Below are positions 18,942-28,562 of a DNA stretch of 61,583 nt, piece after piece; within the stretch, counting starts at the first letter, position 1; the number at the start of each line of letters is the position of its first letter. Under the pieces are notes generated by a model. That model was not told where the DNA came from. It worked only from the letters and a program-made list of their open reading frames with translations, and did not search any database. The position numbers and the translations under genes are program-made. The DNA comes from Micromonospora parva. Lineage in GTDB: Bacteria > Actinomycetota > Actinomycetes > Mycobacteriales > Micromonosporaceae. The stretch covers positions 1 to 61,583 of the forward strand of contig NZ_JNZS01000029.1 of the NCBI RefSeq assembly GCF_000718515.1, in the 5' to 3' direction.

Positions 18942-19865
18942 ATGAGCGTCCACGCCGCGTCCGGTGACACCTGGGGCATCTCCGGCCCGACCTTCCTCCG
19001 GTACTACCTCGCAGCGGCCATCCTGGTGGTGGTGATCGCGGCGTACCACCGGGTCCGGCTCGCCGCCGGATCGACCGGCGCCATGACCACCGACCCCCTC
19101 GGGCCCCAGCAGGTCGCGTACCTCAACGGGGGGCCTCGGCTGGCCGTACACGCCGCGCTCGGCGGGCTGCGCGCCAGCGGAGCGATCGGCGTGCGACCGG
19201 ACCGCCGGCTGACCACCGTCGGGGCCGCGCCGACCGGGCTCACCCCGCTGGATCAGGCCATCCACTGGGCGGCCCACCAGCACGCCCGGGTCGGGGACCT
19301 CCCGCAGGACGAGCGGGTACGCACCGCGCTGCACCAGATCCGCAACGGCCTGGAGCAGCGCGGACTGCTCACCGACGACGCGCAGCGCGCCCGCGCCCGC
19401 TTCTGGGCCACGATCCTGATCGCCCTGCTGGGCCTCGGTGTGCTCCGGTTGGTCTCCGGCCTGTTCAACGGTCACCCGGTCGGTTACCTGCTGCTGACAC
19501 TGGTTCCGCTGCTGATCATCACGCTCGTGCTGCGCCGGGCGCCCATGCTCACCCGGGCCGGCCGATCGGCAGTGCGTTCCGTCCGCCGCGAGCACACCCA
19601 CCTCGCGCCCGCCTCCGCACCCGCCTACGCCACCTACGGGGCGGCCGGCGCGGCGATGGGCGTCGCCCTGTACGGCACCGCCTCGCTCTGGGCACTCGAC
19701 CCGGGCTTCGCCGAACAGGCCGAGATTCAGCGCCAGGCCGCCTCCGGCAGCGGATGGACGGGCGGGTCCGACGGGTCCTCCGGCGGCGGGGACAGCTCCG
19801 GTGGAGACGGTGGCAGCTCCTGCGGCGGTGGTGGCGGGTGCGGCGGCGGGGGGTGCGGCGGATGA
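18942..19865 (+). CDS. TIGR04222-type membrane protein with Gly/Cys-rich tail
   Basis: 307-residue membrane protein. A membrane helix lies at about 21-35 (YYLAAAILVVVIAAY). The domain containing QQVAYLNGGPRLAVHAAL is the signature region of TIGR04222-type proteins. Two more helices lie at about 155-175 and 180-198, with a weaker one at 232-250. The last 40 residues are Gly/Ser-rich and carry the only notable Cys: Cys294, Cys300 and Cys305, spaced as CG5CG4CGG at the extreme C-terminus. AGGAG precedes the ATG. It overlaps the MNIO gene by ATGA, and a third coupled gene follows. The tail is the obvious candidate substrate for the MNIO enzyme; this is inference. Confidence 0.85.
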   Translation: MSVHAASGDTWGISGPTFLRYYLAAAILVVVIAAYHRVRLAAGSTGAMTTDPLGPQQVAYLNGGPRLAVHAALGGLRASGAIGVRPDRRLTTVGAAPTGLTPLDQAIHWAAHQHARVGDLPQDERVRTALHQIRNGLEQRGLLTDDAQRARARFWATILIALLGLGVLRLVSGLFNGHPVGYLLLTLVPLLIITLVLRRAPMLTRAGRSAVRSVRREHTHLAPASAPAYATYGAAGAAMGVALYGTASLWALDPGFAEQAEIQRQAASGSGWTGGSDGSSGGGDSSGGDGGSSCGGGGGCGGGGCGG

Positions 19866-20680
19866 CCGGCCCGTCCGGGGTCGGCATCGGCTGGCGTCCG
19901 GAGATCGCCGGCTTCGTGGCCGACCTGCCCGGCCTGCGCTTCGTCGAAGTGGTGGCCGAGGGGGTGCCCGCGTCCGGGCCGCTCCCACCCGGGCTGACAC
20001 AGCTGCGGGAACGCGCGGTGACAGTCGTACCGCACGGGGTGCGGCTCTCCCTCGGCGGCGCCGAGCCGGTCGACCCGGCCCGGGTCGGCCACCTGGCCGC
20101 GGTGGCGCAACGCCTGGACGCCCCGCTGATCAGCGAACACATCGCGTTCGTCAGGGCCGGCGGTCTGGAGGCCGGGCACCTGCTGCCGCTGCCGCGCAGC
20201 CGGGAAGCCGTCGACGCGGTCTGCGCCAACGTGGCGCGGGCCCAGGCCGACCTGCCGGTGCCCATCGCGCTGGAACCGATCGCCGCGTTGGTCGACTGGC
20301 CCGACGACGAGCTGGACGAGGCGGACTTCCTCACCGAGATCCTCGACCGGACCGGGGCCCTGCTGCTGCTGGACGTGGCGAACGTGCACGCCAACGCCCG
20401 CAACCGGGGCGCCGACCCGCTGGCGTTGCTGGACCGTCTGCCGCTGGAGCGGATCGCGTACGCCCATGTGGCCGGCGGCGCGGAGTACGGCGGTTTCTAC
20501 CACGACACCCACACCGACCCGGTTCCGTCAGCGGTGCTGGAGCTGGTCGGCGCGCTCTGCGCCCGGCAGCGGCCACCGGCGCTGCTGCTGGAACGCGACG
20601 GCCACTACCCGCCGGCCCCTGAACTCCGCGCCGAACTGGACGCCCTGGCCGCCGCCGCGGGCTTCCCGGCCGTCACATGA
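19862..20680 (+). CDS. DUF692 / multinuclear non-haem iron oxidase (MNIO) family enzyme
   Basis: 272-residue TIM-barrel protein of the DUF692 family, now called MNIO (MbnB, TglH and ApyH relatives), which use two or three irons to modify Cys or Asp of peptides. Motifs in order: VPHGVRLSLGG (His58), LISEHIAF (Glu92, His93), ALEPI (Glu138), DVANVHANARNRG (Asp171, Asn174, His176), AHVAGG (His202), HDTHTDPV (Asp215, His217) and LLERD (Glu244). These fit the family metal-ligand pattern with small changes (SEH for SDH, EP for EN). The ATG overlaps the membrane-protein stop, and the stop overlaps the partner gene, both by ATGA. Confidence 0.88.
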   Translation: MTGPSGVGIGWRPEIAGFVADLPGLRFVEVVAEGVPASGPLPPGLTQLRERAVTVVPHGVRLSLGGAEPVDPARVGHLAAVAQRLDAPLISEHIAFVRAGGLEAGHLLPLPRSREAVDAVCANVARAQADLPVPIALEPIAALVDWPDDELDEADFLTEILDRTGALLLLDVANVHANARNRGADPLALLDRLPLERIAYAHVAGGAEYGGFYHDTHTDPVPSAVLELVGALCARQRPPALLLERDGHYPPAPELRAELDALAAAAGFPAVT

Positions 20681-21222
20681 CCGGCGCGCCCCACGGCGAC
20701 CCGACAGCCGCGCCCCGCGCCGGGCTCGCCGAACGGCAGGCCGAACTGGTCGCCGCGCTCGTCGCCGGAGGGCCACCCCCGCCGGGGTTCGCGCCCGGCC
20801 CGCTGGCCGCCACCCGCGCGGCCCTGCTGCGCAAACGGGCCGGTGCCGTCGCCCGGCACTGGCCGTTGCTCGCCGCCAGCCTCGGTGCCAGGTGGACGAC
20901 GACCTTCGCCGGCTGGGCCGAGCGGCGACCCACCGCCGGGTCGCTGCGCGACGGTTGGGACCTGGCCCGCGCGCTGCACGCCGAACGTGCGCTGCCGCCG
21001 CCGGCAGCCGAGGAGCTGGCCGCCCGGGAGGCACTCCTGCGCTACGACGGGCTGCGGCCGCCACGTCCGCGCCGGTTGCCGGCGGTGGGCCGCGCCGGCG
21101 GGGCCGTCGCGGTGCAGATCGCCGGCCGGGTACGCCTGCTGCGCCCCGCCCCGCGGGTATCCACCCGTGCTGGCGACGGCGTTTCGGATGCGGCAGGATC
21201 GGCATTATGGATCTCGGACTGA
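20677..21222 (+). CDS. MNIO partner protein (SCO6045-like, DUF2063-related role)
   Basis: 181-residue Ala/Arg-rich soluble protein. The N-terminal helix GLAERQAELVAALVAG and the block LLRKRAGAVARHWPLLAASLG, then TFAGWAERRP, resemble the helical domain of partner proteins that bind the MNIO and its substrate (MbnC/DUF2063-type). The ATGA overlap with the MNIO gene supports a functional pair. The C-terminal 40 residues look unconserved, and the gene overlaps the SDR start by 16 bases. The partner role is inferred mainly from position and partial resemblance. Confidence 0.6.
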   Translation: MTGAPHGDPTAAPRAGLAERQAELVAALVAGGPPPPGFAPGPLAATRAALLRKRAGAVARHWPLLAASLGARWTTTFAGWAERRPTAGSLRDGWDLARALHAERALPPPAAEELAAREALLRYDGLRPPRPRRLPAVGRAGGAVAVQIAGRVRLLRPAPRVSTRAGDGVSDAAGSALWISD

Positions 21223-21968
21223 CCGACCGCGTGTACGTCCTCACCGGCGCCTCCCGCGGCCTGGGTTTCGCGACAGCGCAGTGCCTGGTCGCCGACGGTG
21301 CACGGGTGGTCCTCTCGGCCCGGGACGCGGACGCCGTGGCCGCCGCCGCGCAGCAGCTGGGTGGGCCGGAGCACGCCATCGGGCTGACCGGCGACCTGGC
21401 CGACCCGGAGACCCCGGGGCAGCTCGTCGCCGCCGCCCAGCAGCACTTCGGCCGGCTCGACGGCGCGCTGATCTCGGTCGGTGGGCCACCGCCCGGCAAC
21501 GCCGCAGCGGTCACCGACGAGCAGTGGCGGCTCTCCTTCGAGACGGTCTTCCTGGGCACCATCCGCGCCGTACGCACTGTCGCCAACGCCCTGCCCGAGG
21601 GCGGCGCGATCGGGCTGGTGCTCTCCACCTCGGCGCGTGGCCCGGTGCCCGGTCTCGGCATCTCCAACGGTCTGCGGCCCGGCCTGGTCGGGGCCGCCAA
21701 GGACATCGCCGACGACTACGGCCCTCGGGGCGTCCGCGTGGTCGGCCTGTTGCCCGGCCGGATCATGACCGATCGCAACCGGGAGCTGTTCGGAGCTACC
21801 GGCGACCCGGAGCGGGCCCGCGCCGAGGCGGAGGCCGGCATCCCGCTGCGCCGCATCGGCGACCCGGCCGAGTTCGGTCGGGTGGCCGCGTTCGCGCTCT
21901 CCCCCGCCGCGAGCTACCTCACCGGGATCACAGTGCCGGTCGACGGCGGCGCGCTACGCGGGCTGTGA
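21207..21968 (+). CDS. SDR-family oxidoreductase, atypical active site
   Basis: 253-residue Rossmann-fold protein. The cofactor motif TGASRGLGFATAQ, strand LSARDADAV and GDLAD are typical classical SDR elements, and the C-terminus ITVPVDGGALRGL is FabG-like. The Ser region LSTSARGPVPGLGISN is present, but the YxxxK motif is not: the conserved Lys lies in VGAAKD with Val at the usual Tyr position. This divergent subgroup (SNxLR before the Lys) occurs widely. It may be a reductase with a different proton donor, or catalytically altered. The ATG start overlaps the previous gene by 16 bases and the stop overlaps the mug start by GTGA. Confidence 0.85.
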   Translation: MDLGLTDRVYVLTGASRGLGFATAQCLVADGARVVLSARDADAVAAAAQQLGGPEHAIGLTGDLADPETPGQLVAAAQQHFGRLDGALISVGGPPPGNAAAVTDEQWRLSFETVFLGTIRAVRTVANALPEGGAIGLVLSTSARGPVPGLGISNGLRPGLVGAAKDIADDYGPRGVRVVGLLPGRIMTDRNRELFGATGDPERARAEAEAGIPLRRIGDPAEFGRVAAFALSPAASYLTGITVPVDGGALRGL

Positions 21969-22585
21969 CCCCCGACAGGGCCCGGCCCACCCGGGCCGTG
22001 ACACCGTCGAAGCCGGCCCGCACCGACAGAGCGGCCGGGCCGACCCGGGCGGAGTTGGCGGCGGCCGCTGACCGGACCATCCCCGACGTGCTCGCGCCGG
22101 GGCTGGCGGTGCTCTTCGTCGGCATCAACCCCGGCCTCTGGTCGGCTGCCACCGGCTGGCACTTCGCCCGGCCCGGCAACCGGTTCTGGCTTGCCCTGCA
22201 CCGGGGCGGGTTCACTCCCCGACTGCTGCACCCCAGCGAACAGGACGAGCTGCCCGCGCTCGGGCTCGGCATCACCAACATGGCCGCCCGGGCCAGCGCC
22301 CGCGCGGACGAACTCAGCACCGAGGAACTCCTCGACGGAGCGGCGATCCTGACCGACAAGGTGGCCCGGTACCGGCCGCGTTGGGTGGCGGTGGTGGGGG
22401 TAACCGCGTACCGGATCGGTTTCCAACGGCCCAAGGCAACCTTCGGGCCGCAACCGGAGTCGTTGGCCGGGGCGCGGCTGTGGGTGCTGCCCAACCCGAG
22501 CGGCCTGAACGCCCACTTCACCCCGGTCACCCTGGGCCTGGCGTTCGCCGAGTTGCGGGAGGCCACCGAGGTAACCGCCCCTTGA
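21965..22585 (+). CDS. mug: G/U mismatch-specific uracil-DNA glycosylase
   Basis: 206-residue Mug/TDG-family DNA glycosylase removing uracil or thymine mispaired with guanine. Motif A is GINPGLWSAATGWHFARPGNRFW (split: GINPGLWSAATGW, HFARPGNRFW), with the Asn that activates water; the second motif is PNPSGLN. The N-terminal 35 or so residues are low complexity and may be disordered. The GTG start overlaps the SDR stop by GTGA. The stop codon lies inside one arm of a long palindromic element. Confidence 0.92.
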   Translation: MTPDRARPTRAVTPSKPARTDRAAGPTRAELAAAADRTIPDVLAPGLAVLFVGINPGLWSAATGWHFARPGNRFWLALHRGGFTPRLLHPSEQDELPALGLGITNMAARASARADELSTEELLDGAAILTDKVARYRPRWVAVVGVTAYRIGFQRPKATFGPQPESLAGARLWVLPNPSGLNAHFTPVTLGLAFAELREATEVTAP

Positions 22586-22662
22586 TCGACTCGGTTTTCA
22601 GGAAGTCGGGCGGTCAACGCGACCAGGACACCCCGACTTCAGGGAACCCGAGTCGATCAAGG
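22580..22662. repeat. Palindromic element between mug and the ABC exporter gene
   Basis: Outer arms of 15 bp, CCTTGATCGACTCGG (22580-22594) and its exact complement (22648-22662), enclose inner arms AAGTCGGG/CCCGACTT (22603-22610, 22632-22639). The left arm includes the mug stop codon. It sits between convergent genes and may act as a bidirectional terminator, but its two-step structure resembles a dispersed repeat. Confidence 0.8.
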
Positions 22663-22672
22663 CCGGCAGCCG

Positions 22673-24661
22673 TCAGTTGGCGGCGGCGGGCGGCATGGCC
22701 TCGTCCGCGACGTACGTGCCCAGTGGCATGACCACCGGCTCGGGGCCGGTCGCGTCGACGAACGGGGTGGGCGAGTCGGCGACAGCGAACTGGGTCCGGT
22801 ACAGCTCGGCGTAGAGCCCGCCGACCGCCACCAGTTCGTCGTGTCGCCCCCGCTCGACGATCCGCCCGCCGTCGAGAACGAGGATCTGGTCGGCATCGCG
22901 CACCGTGGAGAGCCGGTGCGCGATCACCAGGGCGGTCCGCCCGGTCAGCGCCACCGACAGCGCACGCTGCACCGCCGCCTCGCTCTCCGAATCCAGGTGT
23001 GCGGTCGCCTCGTCGAGGATCACGATCGACGGGGCCTTGAGCAGCAGGCGGGCGATGGCGATGCGCTGCTTCTCGCCGCCGGAGAACCGGTAGCCGCGCT
23101 CCCCCACGGTGGTGTCCAGCCCGTCGGGCAGCGACCGGACCAGGTCGGCGACCTGCGCTCCGGCCAGCGCGGCCCAGATCTCGTCGTCGGTGGCGTCCGG
23201 CTTGGCGTAGCGCAGGTTCTCGGCGATCGTCTCGTGGAACAGGTGCGAATCCTGGGTGACCACACCGATCTCGTCGCGCAGGGAGGCGAGCGTCGCGTCG
23301 CGCACGTCCACCCCGCCGACCAGCACCTGGCCGTCGCTGACGTCGTAGATCCGGGAGATGAGCATCGACAGCGTCGACTTGCCCGCCCCGGACGGGCCGA
23401 CCAGCGCGACCATCTGCCCCGGCTCGACGCTGAACGAGACGCCCTTGAGCACCGGTTCGTTGATCGTCCGGTCGAGGGTGGCGACCTCCTCCAGCGAGGC
23501 GAGGGAGATCTCGGCGGCGCTCGGGTAGCGGAACCGCACGTCGCGGAAGTCGACCCGGCCGCTGCCACGCGGCACCGCCACGGCGTCGGGCTTCTCCACG
23601 ATGCCCGGCTTGAGGTCGAGCACCTCGAAGACCCGGTCGAAGGAGACCAGCGCGCTCATCACGTCCACCCGGACGTTGGAGAGCGCGGTGAGCGGACCGT
23701 ACAGGCGGGTGAGCAGCAACGCGAGGGTCACCACGGTGCCCGCACTGACACCGCCGGTCACCGCGAGCCAGCCGCCGAGGCCGTAGGTCAGCGCCTGCGC
23801 CAGCGAGGCGACCAACAGCATCGCCACGAAGAAGGTGCGGGAGTACATGGCGGACTGGATGCCGATGTCGCGGACCCGCTCGGCCCGCCCGGCGAACCGG
23901 CGGGCCTCGATCTCGGGCTGACCGAAGAGCTTCACCAGCAGTGCGCCGGCCACCCCGAACCGTTCGGTCATGGTCGCGTTCATCTTGGCGTCGAGGTTGT
24001 ACGACTCCCGGGTGATCTCGGCCAGCCGCCGACCGACCCGGCGGGCCGGAATGATGAAAATCGGGAGCAGCACCAGCGAGAGCGCGGTGATCTGCCAGGA
24101 GAGGGTGAACATCACCGCCGCGGTGAGCACCAACTGGATGACGTTGCTGACCACGCCGGACAACGTCGAGGTGAACGCCCGCTGGGCGCCGAGGACGTCG
24201 TTGTTGAGCCTGCTGACCAGCGCCCCGGTCTGGGTACGGGTGAAGAACTGCAACGGCATCCGCTGCACGTGGTCGTAGACCCGGGTGCGCAGGTTGAAGA
24301 TGATGCCCTCGCCGATCCGGGCCGAATACCACCGTTGGGCCAGTGAGAGCAGTGCGTCGGCGACCGCCAGCGCGGCGATGAACAGGGCCAGCCGCACCAC
24401 GAGTCGGCCGGCCTCGTCGCCGCCTCGGTTGATCGCGTTGATGACGTCGCCGGCGAGCACCGGTGTGGCCACGCCGATGACGGCCGCCAGCACCACGGTG
24501 ATCAGGAAGATGACGATGTCGCGCCGGTAGGGGCGCGCGAAGGCCACGATGCGGCGGGCCACCCCCCGCTTGAGGCGGTGGGTGGAGACCTCGTCGCTGT
24601 TGCGCATCGACCGGAGCATGCTCCACCCGGCCATGCCACCGCCGGACATCGGGTTGGACAT
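22673..24661 (-). CDS. ABC transporter, fused permease and ATPase (multidrug/lipid exporter type)
   Basis: 662-residue half-transporter. Six membrane helices span about residues 40-330 (for example IVIFLITVVLAAVIGVATPVL). The ATPase shows Walker A GPSGAGKSTL, signature FSGGEKQRIAIARLL and Walker B IVILDEATAHLD, followed by the switch His in VIAHRLST. All catalytic residues are intact, so it would work as a homodimer. Substrate cannot be read. An N-terminal MSNPMSGGGMAGW is typical of actinobacterial members. GGAGGTGAG precedes the ATG. It is monocistronic, convergent with mug. Confidence 0.93.
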   Translation of the reverse strand: MSNPMSGGGMAGWSMLRSMRNSDEVSTHRLKRGVARRIVAFARPYRRDIVIFLITVVLAAVIGVATPVLAGDVINAINRGGDEAGRLVVRLALFIAALAVADALLSLAQRWYSARIGEGIIFNLRTRVYDHVQRMPLQFFTRTQTGALVSRLNNDVLGAQRAFTSTLSGVVSNVIQLVLTAAVMFTLSWQITALSLVLLPIFIIPARRVGRRLAEITRESYNLDAKMNATMTERFGVAGALLVKLFGQPEIEARRFAGRAERVRDIGIQSAMYSRTFFVAMLLVASLAQALTYGLGGWLAVTGGVSAGTVVTLALLLTRLYGPLTALSNVRVDVMSALVSFDRVFEVLDLKPGIVEKPDAVAVPRGSGRVDFRDVRFRYPSAAEISLASLEEVATLDRTINEPVLKGVSFSVEPGQMVALVGPSGAGKSTLSMLISRIYDVSDGQVLVGGVDVRDATLASLRDEIGVVTQDSHLFHETIAENLRYAKPDATDDEIWAALAGAQVADLVRSLPDGLDTTVGERGYRFSGGEKQRIAIARLLLKAPSIVILDEATAHLDSESEAAVQRALSVALTGRTALVIAHRLSTVRDADQILVLDGGRIVERGRHDELVAVGGLYAELYRTQFAVADSPTPFVDATGPEPVVMPLGTYVADEAMPPAAAN

Positions 24662-24763
24662 CGCTCACCTCCGGGTTGCCGGGCAGACCGCACCGTCAGG
24701 TCAATTCTCCCGACGAGTGTGACAACCCCAGCCGTAACCCGGATCTTCCCGTGCGGTCCTTAC

Positions 24764-25531
24764 CTATTCTCCAGTGCCGGCAAGGTCACGCAGCCGACGG
24801 GTCTGCGCCTCCCGCTCGGCGCGCTGCTGGTCGGCGTGCGACCGCCCGGCCGCGCCGGCGAGCAACGCCTTGATCTCCACCACCGCGTCGCGGGCTCCGG
24901 AGAGCAGGCCGGCGGTCAGGTCCCGCACCGCACCGTCCAGCTCGGCTGGCGGCACGACCAGGGTGGCCAGGCCGATCCGGTCCGCCTCGGCGGCGTCCAA
25001 CCGGCGGCCGGTCGCACAGATCTCCAACGCCCGCGCGTAGCCGACCAGCTCGACGAGGCGCTTCGTGCCGGCCAGGTCGGGCACCAGGCCGAGGGTCACC
25101 TCGGCCATCGACAGCTTCGCGTCAGCGGAGAGCACCCGCAGGTCACAGGCGAGCGCCAGCTGGAAGCCGGCACCGATGGCGTGGCCCTGCACGGCCGCGA
25201 CGGAGATCACGTCCGGCCGGTGCAGCCAGGTGAAACCGGCCTGGAACTCCGCGATGCGCTCGGCGCACTCCTGCTCGGACAGCGTGGCCAACTCGGCGAA
25301 CGACCCCGGACCGGAGGCACCCGCCACCGCGAGATCGAGGCCGGCCGAGAACGCCCGACCCTCACCGCGGACCACCACCACCCGGACATCGCCGGGCAGG
25401 TCACGGGAGAAGTCGCTCATCGCTCGCCACATCGCGGGCGTCTGGGCGTTGAGCACGTCGGGCCGGCACAACGTCACCGTGGCGACCGGCCCGTCGCAGG
25501 TCAGCCGAACCCCGGTCGCCTCGGCGGTCAC
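24764..25531 (-). CDS. Enoyl-CoA hydratase/isomerase family protein
   Basis: 255-residue crotonase-fold enzyme. The oxyanion-hole segments GEGRAFSAGLDL and QGHAIGAGFQLALACDLR are present, and a catalytic-type Glu lies in MAEVTLGLVPDLAG. The second catalytic Glu position is less clear, so hydratase and isomerase remain alternatives. The GTG start is chosen where homology begins; its upstream region overlaps the end of the small HTH gene. The physiological acyl-CoA substrate is unknown. Confidence 0.88.
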   Translation of the reverse strand: MTAEATGVRLTCDGPVATVTLCRPDVLNAQTPAMWRAMSDFSRDLPGDVRVVVVRGEGRAFSAGLDLAVAGASGPGSFAELATLSEQECAERIAEFQAGFTWLHRPDVISVAAVQGHAIGAGFQLALACDLRVLSADAKLSMAEVTLGLVPDLAGTKRLVELVGYARALEICATGRRLDAAEADRIGLATLVVPPAELDGAVRDLTAGLLSGARDAVVEIKALLAGAAGRSHADQQRAEREAQTRRLRDLAGTGE

Positions 25532-25577
25532 CGGACGTCCCGGGGCGCGGCGCTGATGGACGACGCTGGGGGGCGGG

Positions 25578-25805
25578 TCACGCCTTCTTGCGGCGCCGGG
25601 CACCACCGCGCTGACGCAGCTGCACGCCGGACTCGGTGAGCACTCGGTGGATGAACCCGTAGGAACGGCCGGTCGAGGCCGCCAACGCGCGGATGCTCTC
25701 CCCCGAGGTGTACCGCTTTACCAGGTCCTTGGCGAGCGTCTGACGCTCGGCTCCGACGATCCGGCGACCCTTCTCAGTGCTGGTGGCTGTGCCAGTGGCT
25801 GCCAT
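25578..25805 (-). CDS. Small helix-turn-helix protein
   Basis: 75-residue basic protein. The segment LVKRYTSGESIRALAASTGRS (shown here as LVKRYTSGESIRAL, AASTGRS) followed by YGFIHRVLTESGV forms a clear helix-turn-helix, and the C-terminus QRGGARRRKKA is strongly basic. It is probably a small DNA-binding protein; it resembles a conserved actinobacterial family whose role I do not know. GAGGAC lies upstream of the ATG. It may be cotranscribed with the enoyl-CoA hydratase gene that follows. Confidence 0.8.
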   Translation of the reverse strand: MAATGTATSTEKGRRIVGAERQTLAKDLVKRYTSGESIRALAASTGRSYGFIHRVLTESGVQLRQRGGARRRKKA

Positions 25806-26009
25806 GCTGTGTCCTCACGTCCCAGACTGTGCGGTTCGGATACGGTCCCACCTATTAGACCGCCTCGGACGATCATGCGCCAGATATCAACTCTTCGCCA
25901 ACCGACACGCTATGCAATGTCAGCTTCCCGATAGAGTGATCCTGGCGATCCGGCCCGCCGCGGCGTCCGGGCGTACCACCGCTGGACGCTGGCGGCTGCC
26001 GACGACCCG

Positions 26010-26015
26010 TAGCCT
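26010..26015 (+). promoter_or_regulatory. -10 element for a leaderless cadD mRNA
   Basis: TAGCCT (TAnnnT) followed by six bases and the GTG start. No Shine-Dalgarno is present, so a leaderless mRNA is likely. Confidence 0.4.
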
Positions 26016-26021
26016 TCGGTC

Positions 26022-26621
26022 GTGATCGACCTGTTGAGCACCGCGGGCGCAGCGGCCGTCGTCTTCGCCGCCACCGACATAGACGACATCGTCATCCTGA
26101 CGCTGTTCTTCGTCGCGGCCCGCACCACCGGCCAACCCCGCACCTGGCAGATCGTCGCCGGGCAATACCTCGGCATCGGCGCGCTCGCGCTGGCCAGCGC
26201 GGTGATCGCGGGTGGGCTCCTGGTGGTGCCCGACCCGTGGACGGGTCTGCTGGGCCTGCTGCCGATCGCGCTCGGTGTCCGCGCACTGCGGGGTTCGGGC
26301 GACGACGAGCCACCCGCTGTCGTCACCGGAGCGCTCGGCGTGGCCGGGGTGACGATCGCGAACGGTGCCGACAACGTCGCGGTCTACGTACCCGTCTTCC
26401 GGGCCCTCGGGGTGGCCGACAGCGCGGTGTTCCTGCTGGTCTTCGTGCTGCTGATCGCCCTGTGGTGTGTGGCCGGGGCCTGGCTGGGCGGGCATCGGAG
26501 GGTGGTCCGGCTCGTCGAACGCGCCGGCGCCTGGCTGGTGCCGGCGATCTTCATCGCCATCGGGCTGGTGATCCTGGTCAGCTCCGGCGTGCTCGGCCGG
26601 CTGGTCGACCTGCTCGGCTGA
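26022..26621 (+). CDS. CadD-family cadmium/cation resistance transporter
   Basis: 199-residue membrane protein, predicted 5-6 helices. Family features: N-terminal AATDIDDIVILTLFF with the paired acidic residues, QYLGIGALALASAV, and the matching central motif TIANGADNVAVYVPVF. CadD proteins give cadmium resistance in Gram-positives, but many members have unknown substrates; naming by family only. It begins with GTG, apparently leaderless, and is convergent with the ABC-F gene. Confidence 0.85.
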   Translation: MIDLLSTAGAAAVVFAATDIDDIVILTLFFVAARTTGQPRTWQIVAGQYLGIGALALASAVIAGGLLVVPDPWTGLLGLLPIALGVRALRGSGDDEPPAVVTGALGVAGVTIANGADNVAVYVPVFRALGVADSAVFLLVFVLLIALWCVAGAWLGGHRRVVRLVERAGAWLVPAIFIAIGLVILVSSGVLGRLVDLLG

Positions 26622-26631
26622 CCGCAGCGCC

Positions 26632-26690
26632 GAGGTCGAGCGCAGGTCGAGCTTGAGCGCACGTTGAGGTCGAGCGCACGTCGAGCTGCC
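26632..26690. repeat. Short direct repeats between cadD and the ABC-F gene
   Basis: GAGGTCGAGCGCA occurs twice and is followed each time by GTCGAGC or a close variant, within about 60 bases; TTGAGCGCACGT is a degenerate further copy. This is probably replication slippage between convergent genes. Confidence 0.6.
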
Positions 26691-26694
26691 TCGA

Positions 26695-28299
<1,605 letters not shown>

Positions 28300-28325
28300 G
28301 TTTGCGGGCTCGCTCTCGGGGTTCG

Positions 28326-28422
28326 GAAGGCTGACTCGGGGCACGCGAAACGGCCGGCGGGCTCAAGGGGCCCGACGGCGCGGGGCGGTTCAGCCTTCGC
28401 AGCGCAGCACCTGGCAAGTGTA
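28326..28422 (-). promoter_or_regulatory. Candidate attenuator-like leader of the ABC-F gene
   Basis: Reading the minus strand: -10 TACACT (28422-28417), six bases, then a GTG that opens a six-codon uORF. Its last three codons GAAGGCTGA (28398-28390) pair perfectly with TCAGCCTTC (28334-28326), which lies about 26 bases before the ABC-F ATG. Between them is a G+C-rich hairpin region. A ribosome stalled on the uORF would prevent the 9-bp pairing. The architecture is seen; the regulation is inferred. Confidence 0.5.
28390..28410 (-). CDS. Six-codon leader peptide upstream of ABC-F (leaderless uORF)
   Basis: GTG CTG CGC TGC GAA GGC TGA encodes MLRCEG. A TAnnnT -10 element lies six bases before the GTG, the spacing of leaderless actinobacterial mRNAs. 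The stop and last sense codons are part of the 9-bp complementary pair with the region just ahead of the ABC-F start. Very short, so coding status rests on context only. Confidence 0.4.
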   Translation of the reverse strand: MLRCEG

Positions 28423-28562
28423 CCGGGCGCCGCCGGGCGGCCCGCCCGGATTACCGATCAAGATCATCGGGTACGGGAACGCCTGTCCGGACCCCGTCCG
28501 GCACTTGAGGGACGAAAAAACACATAAAAGACACTCACCGGCATACGGCGATCGGGGTCACC

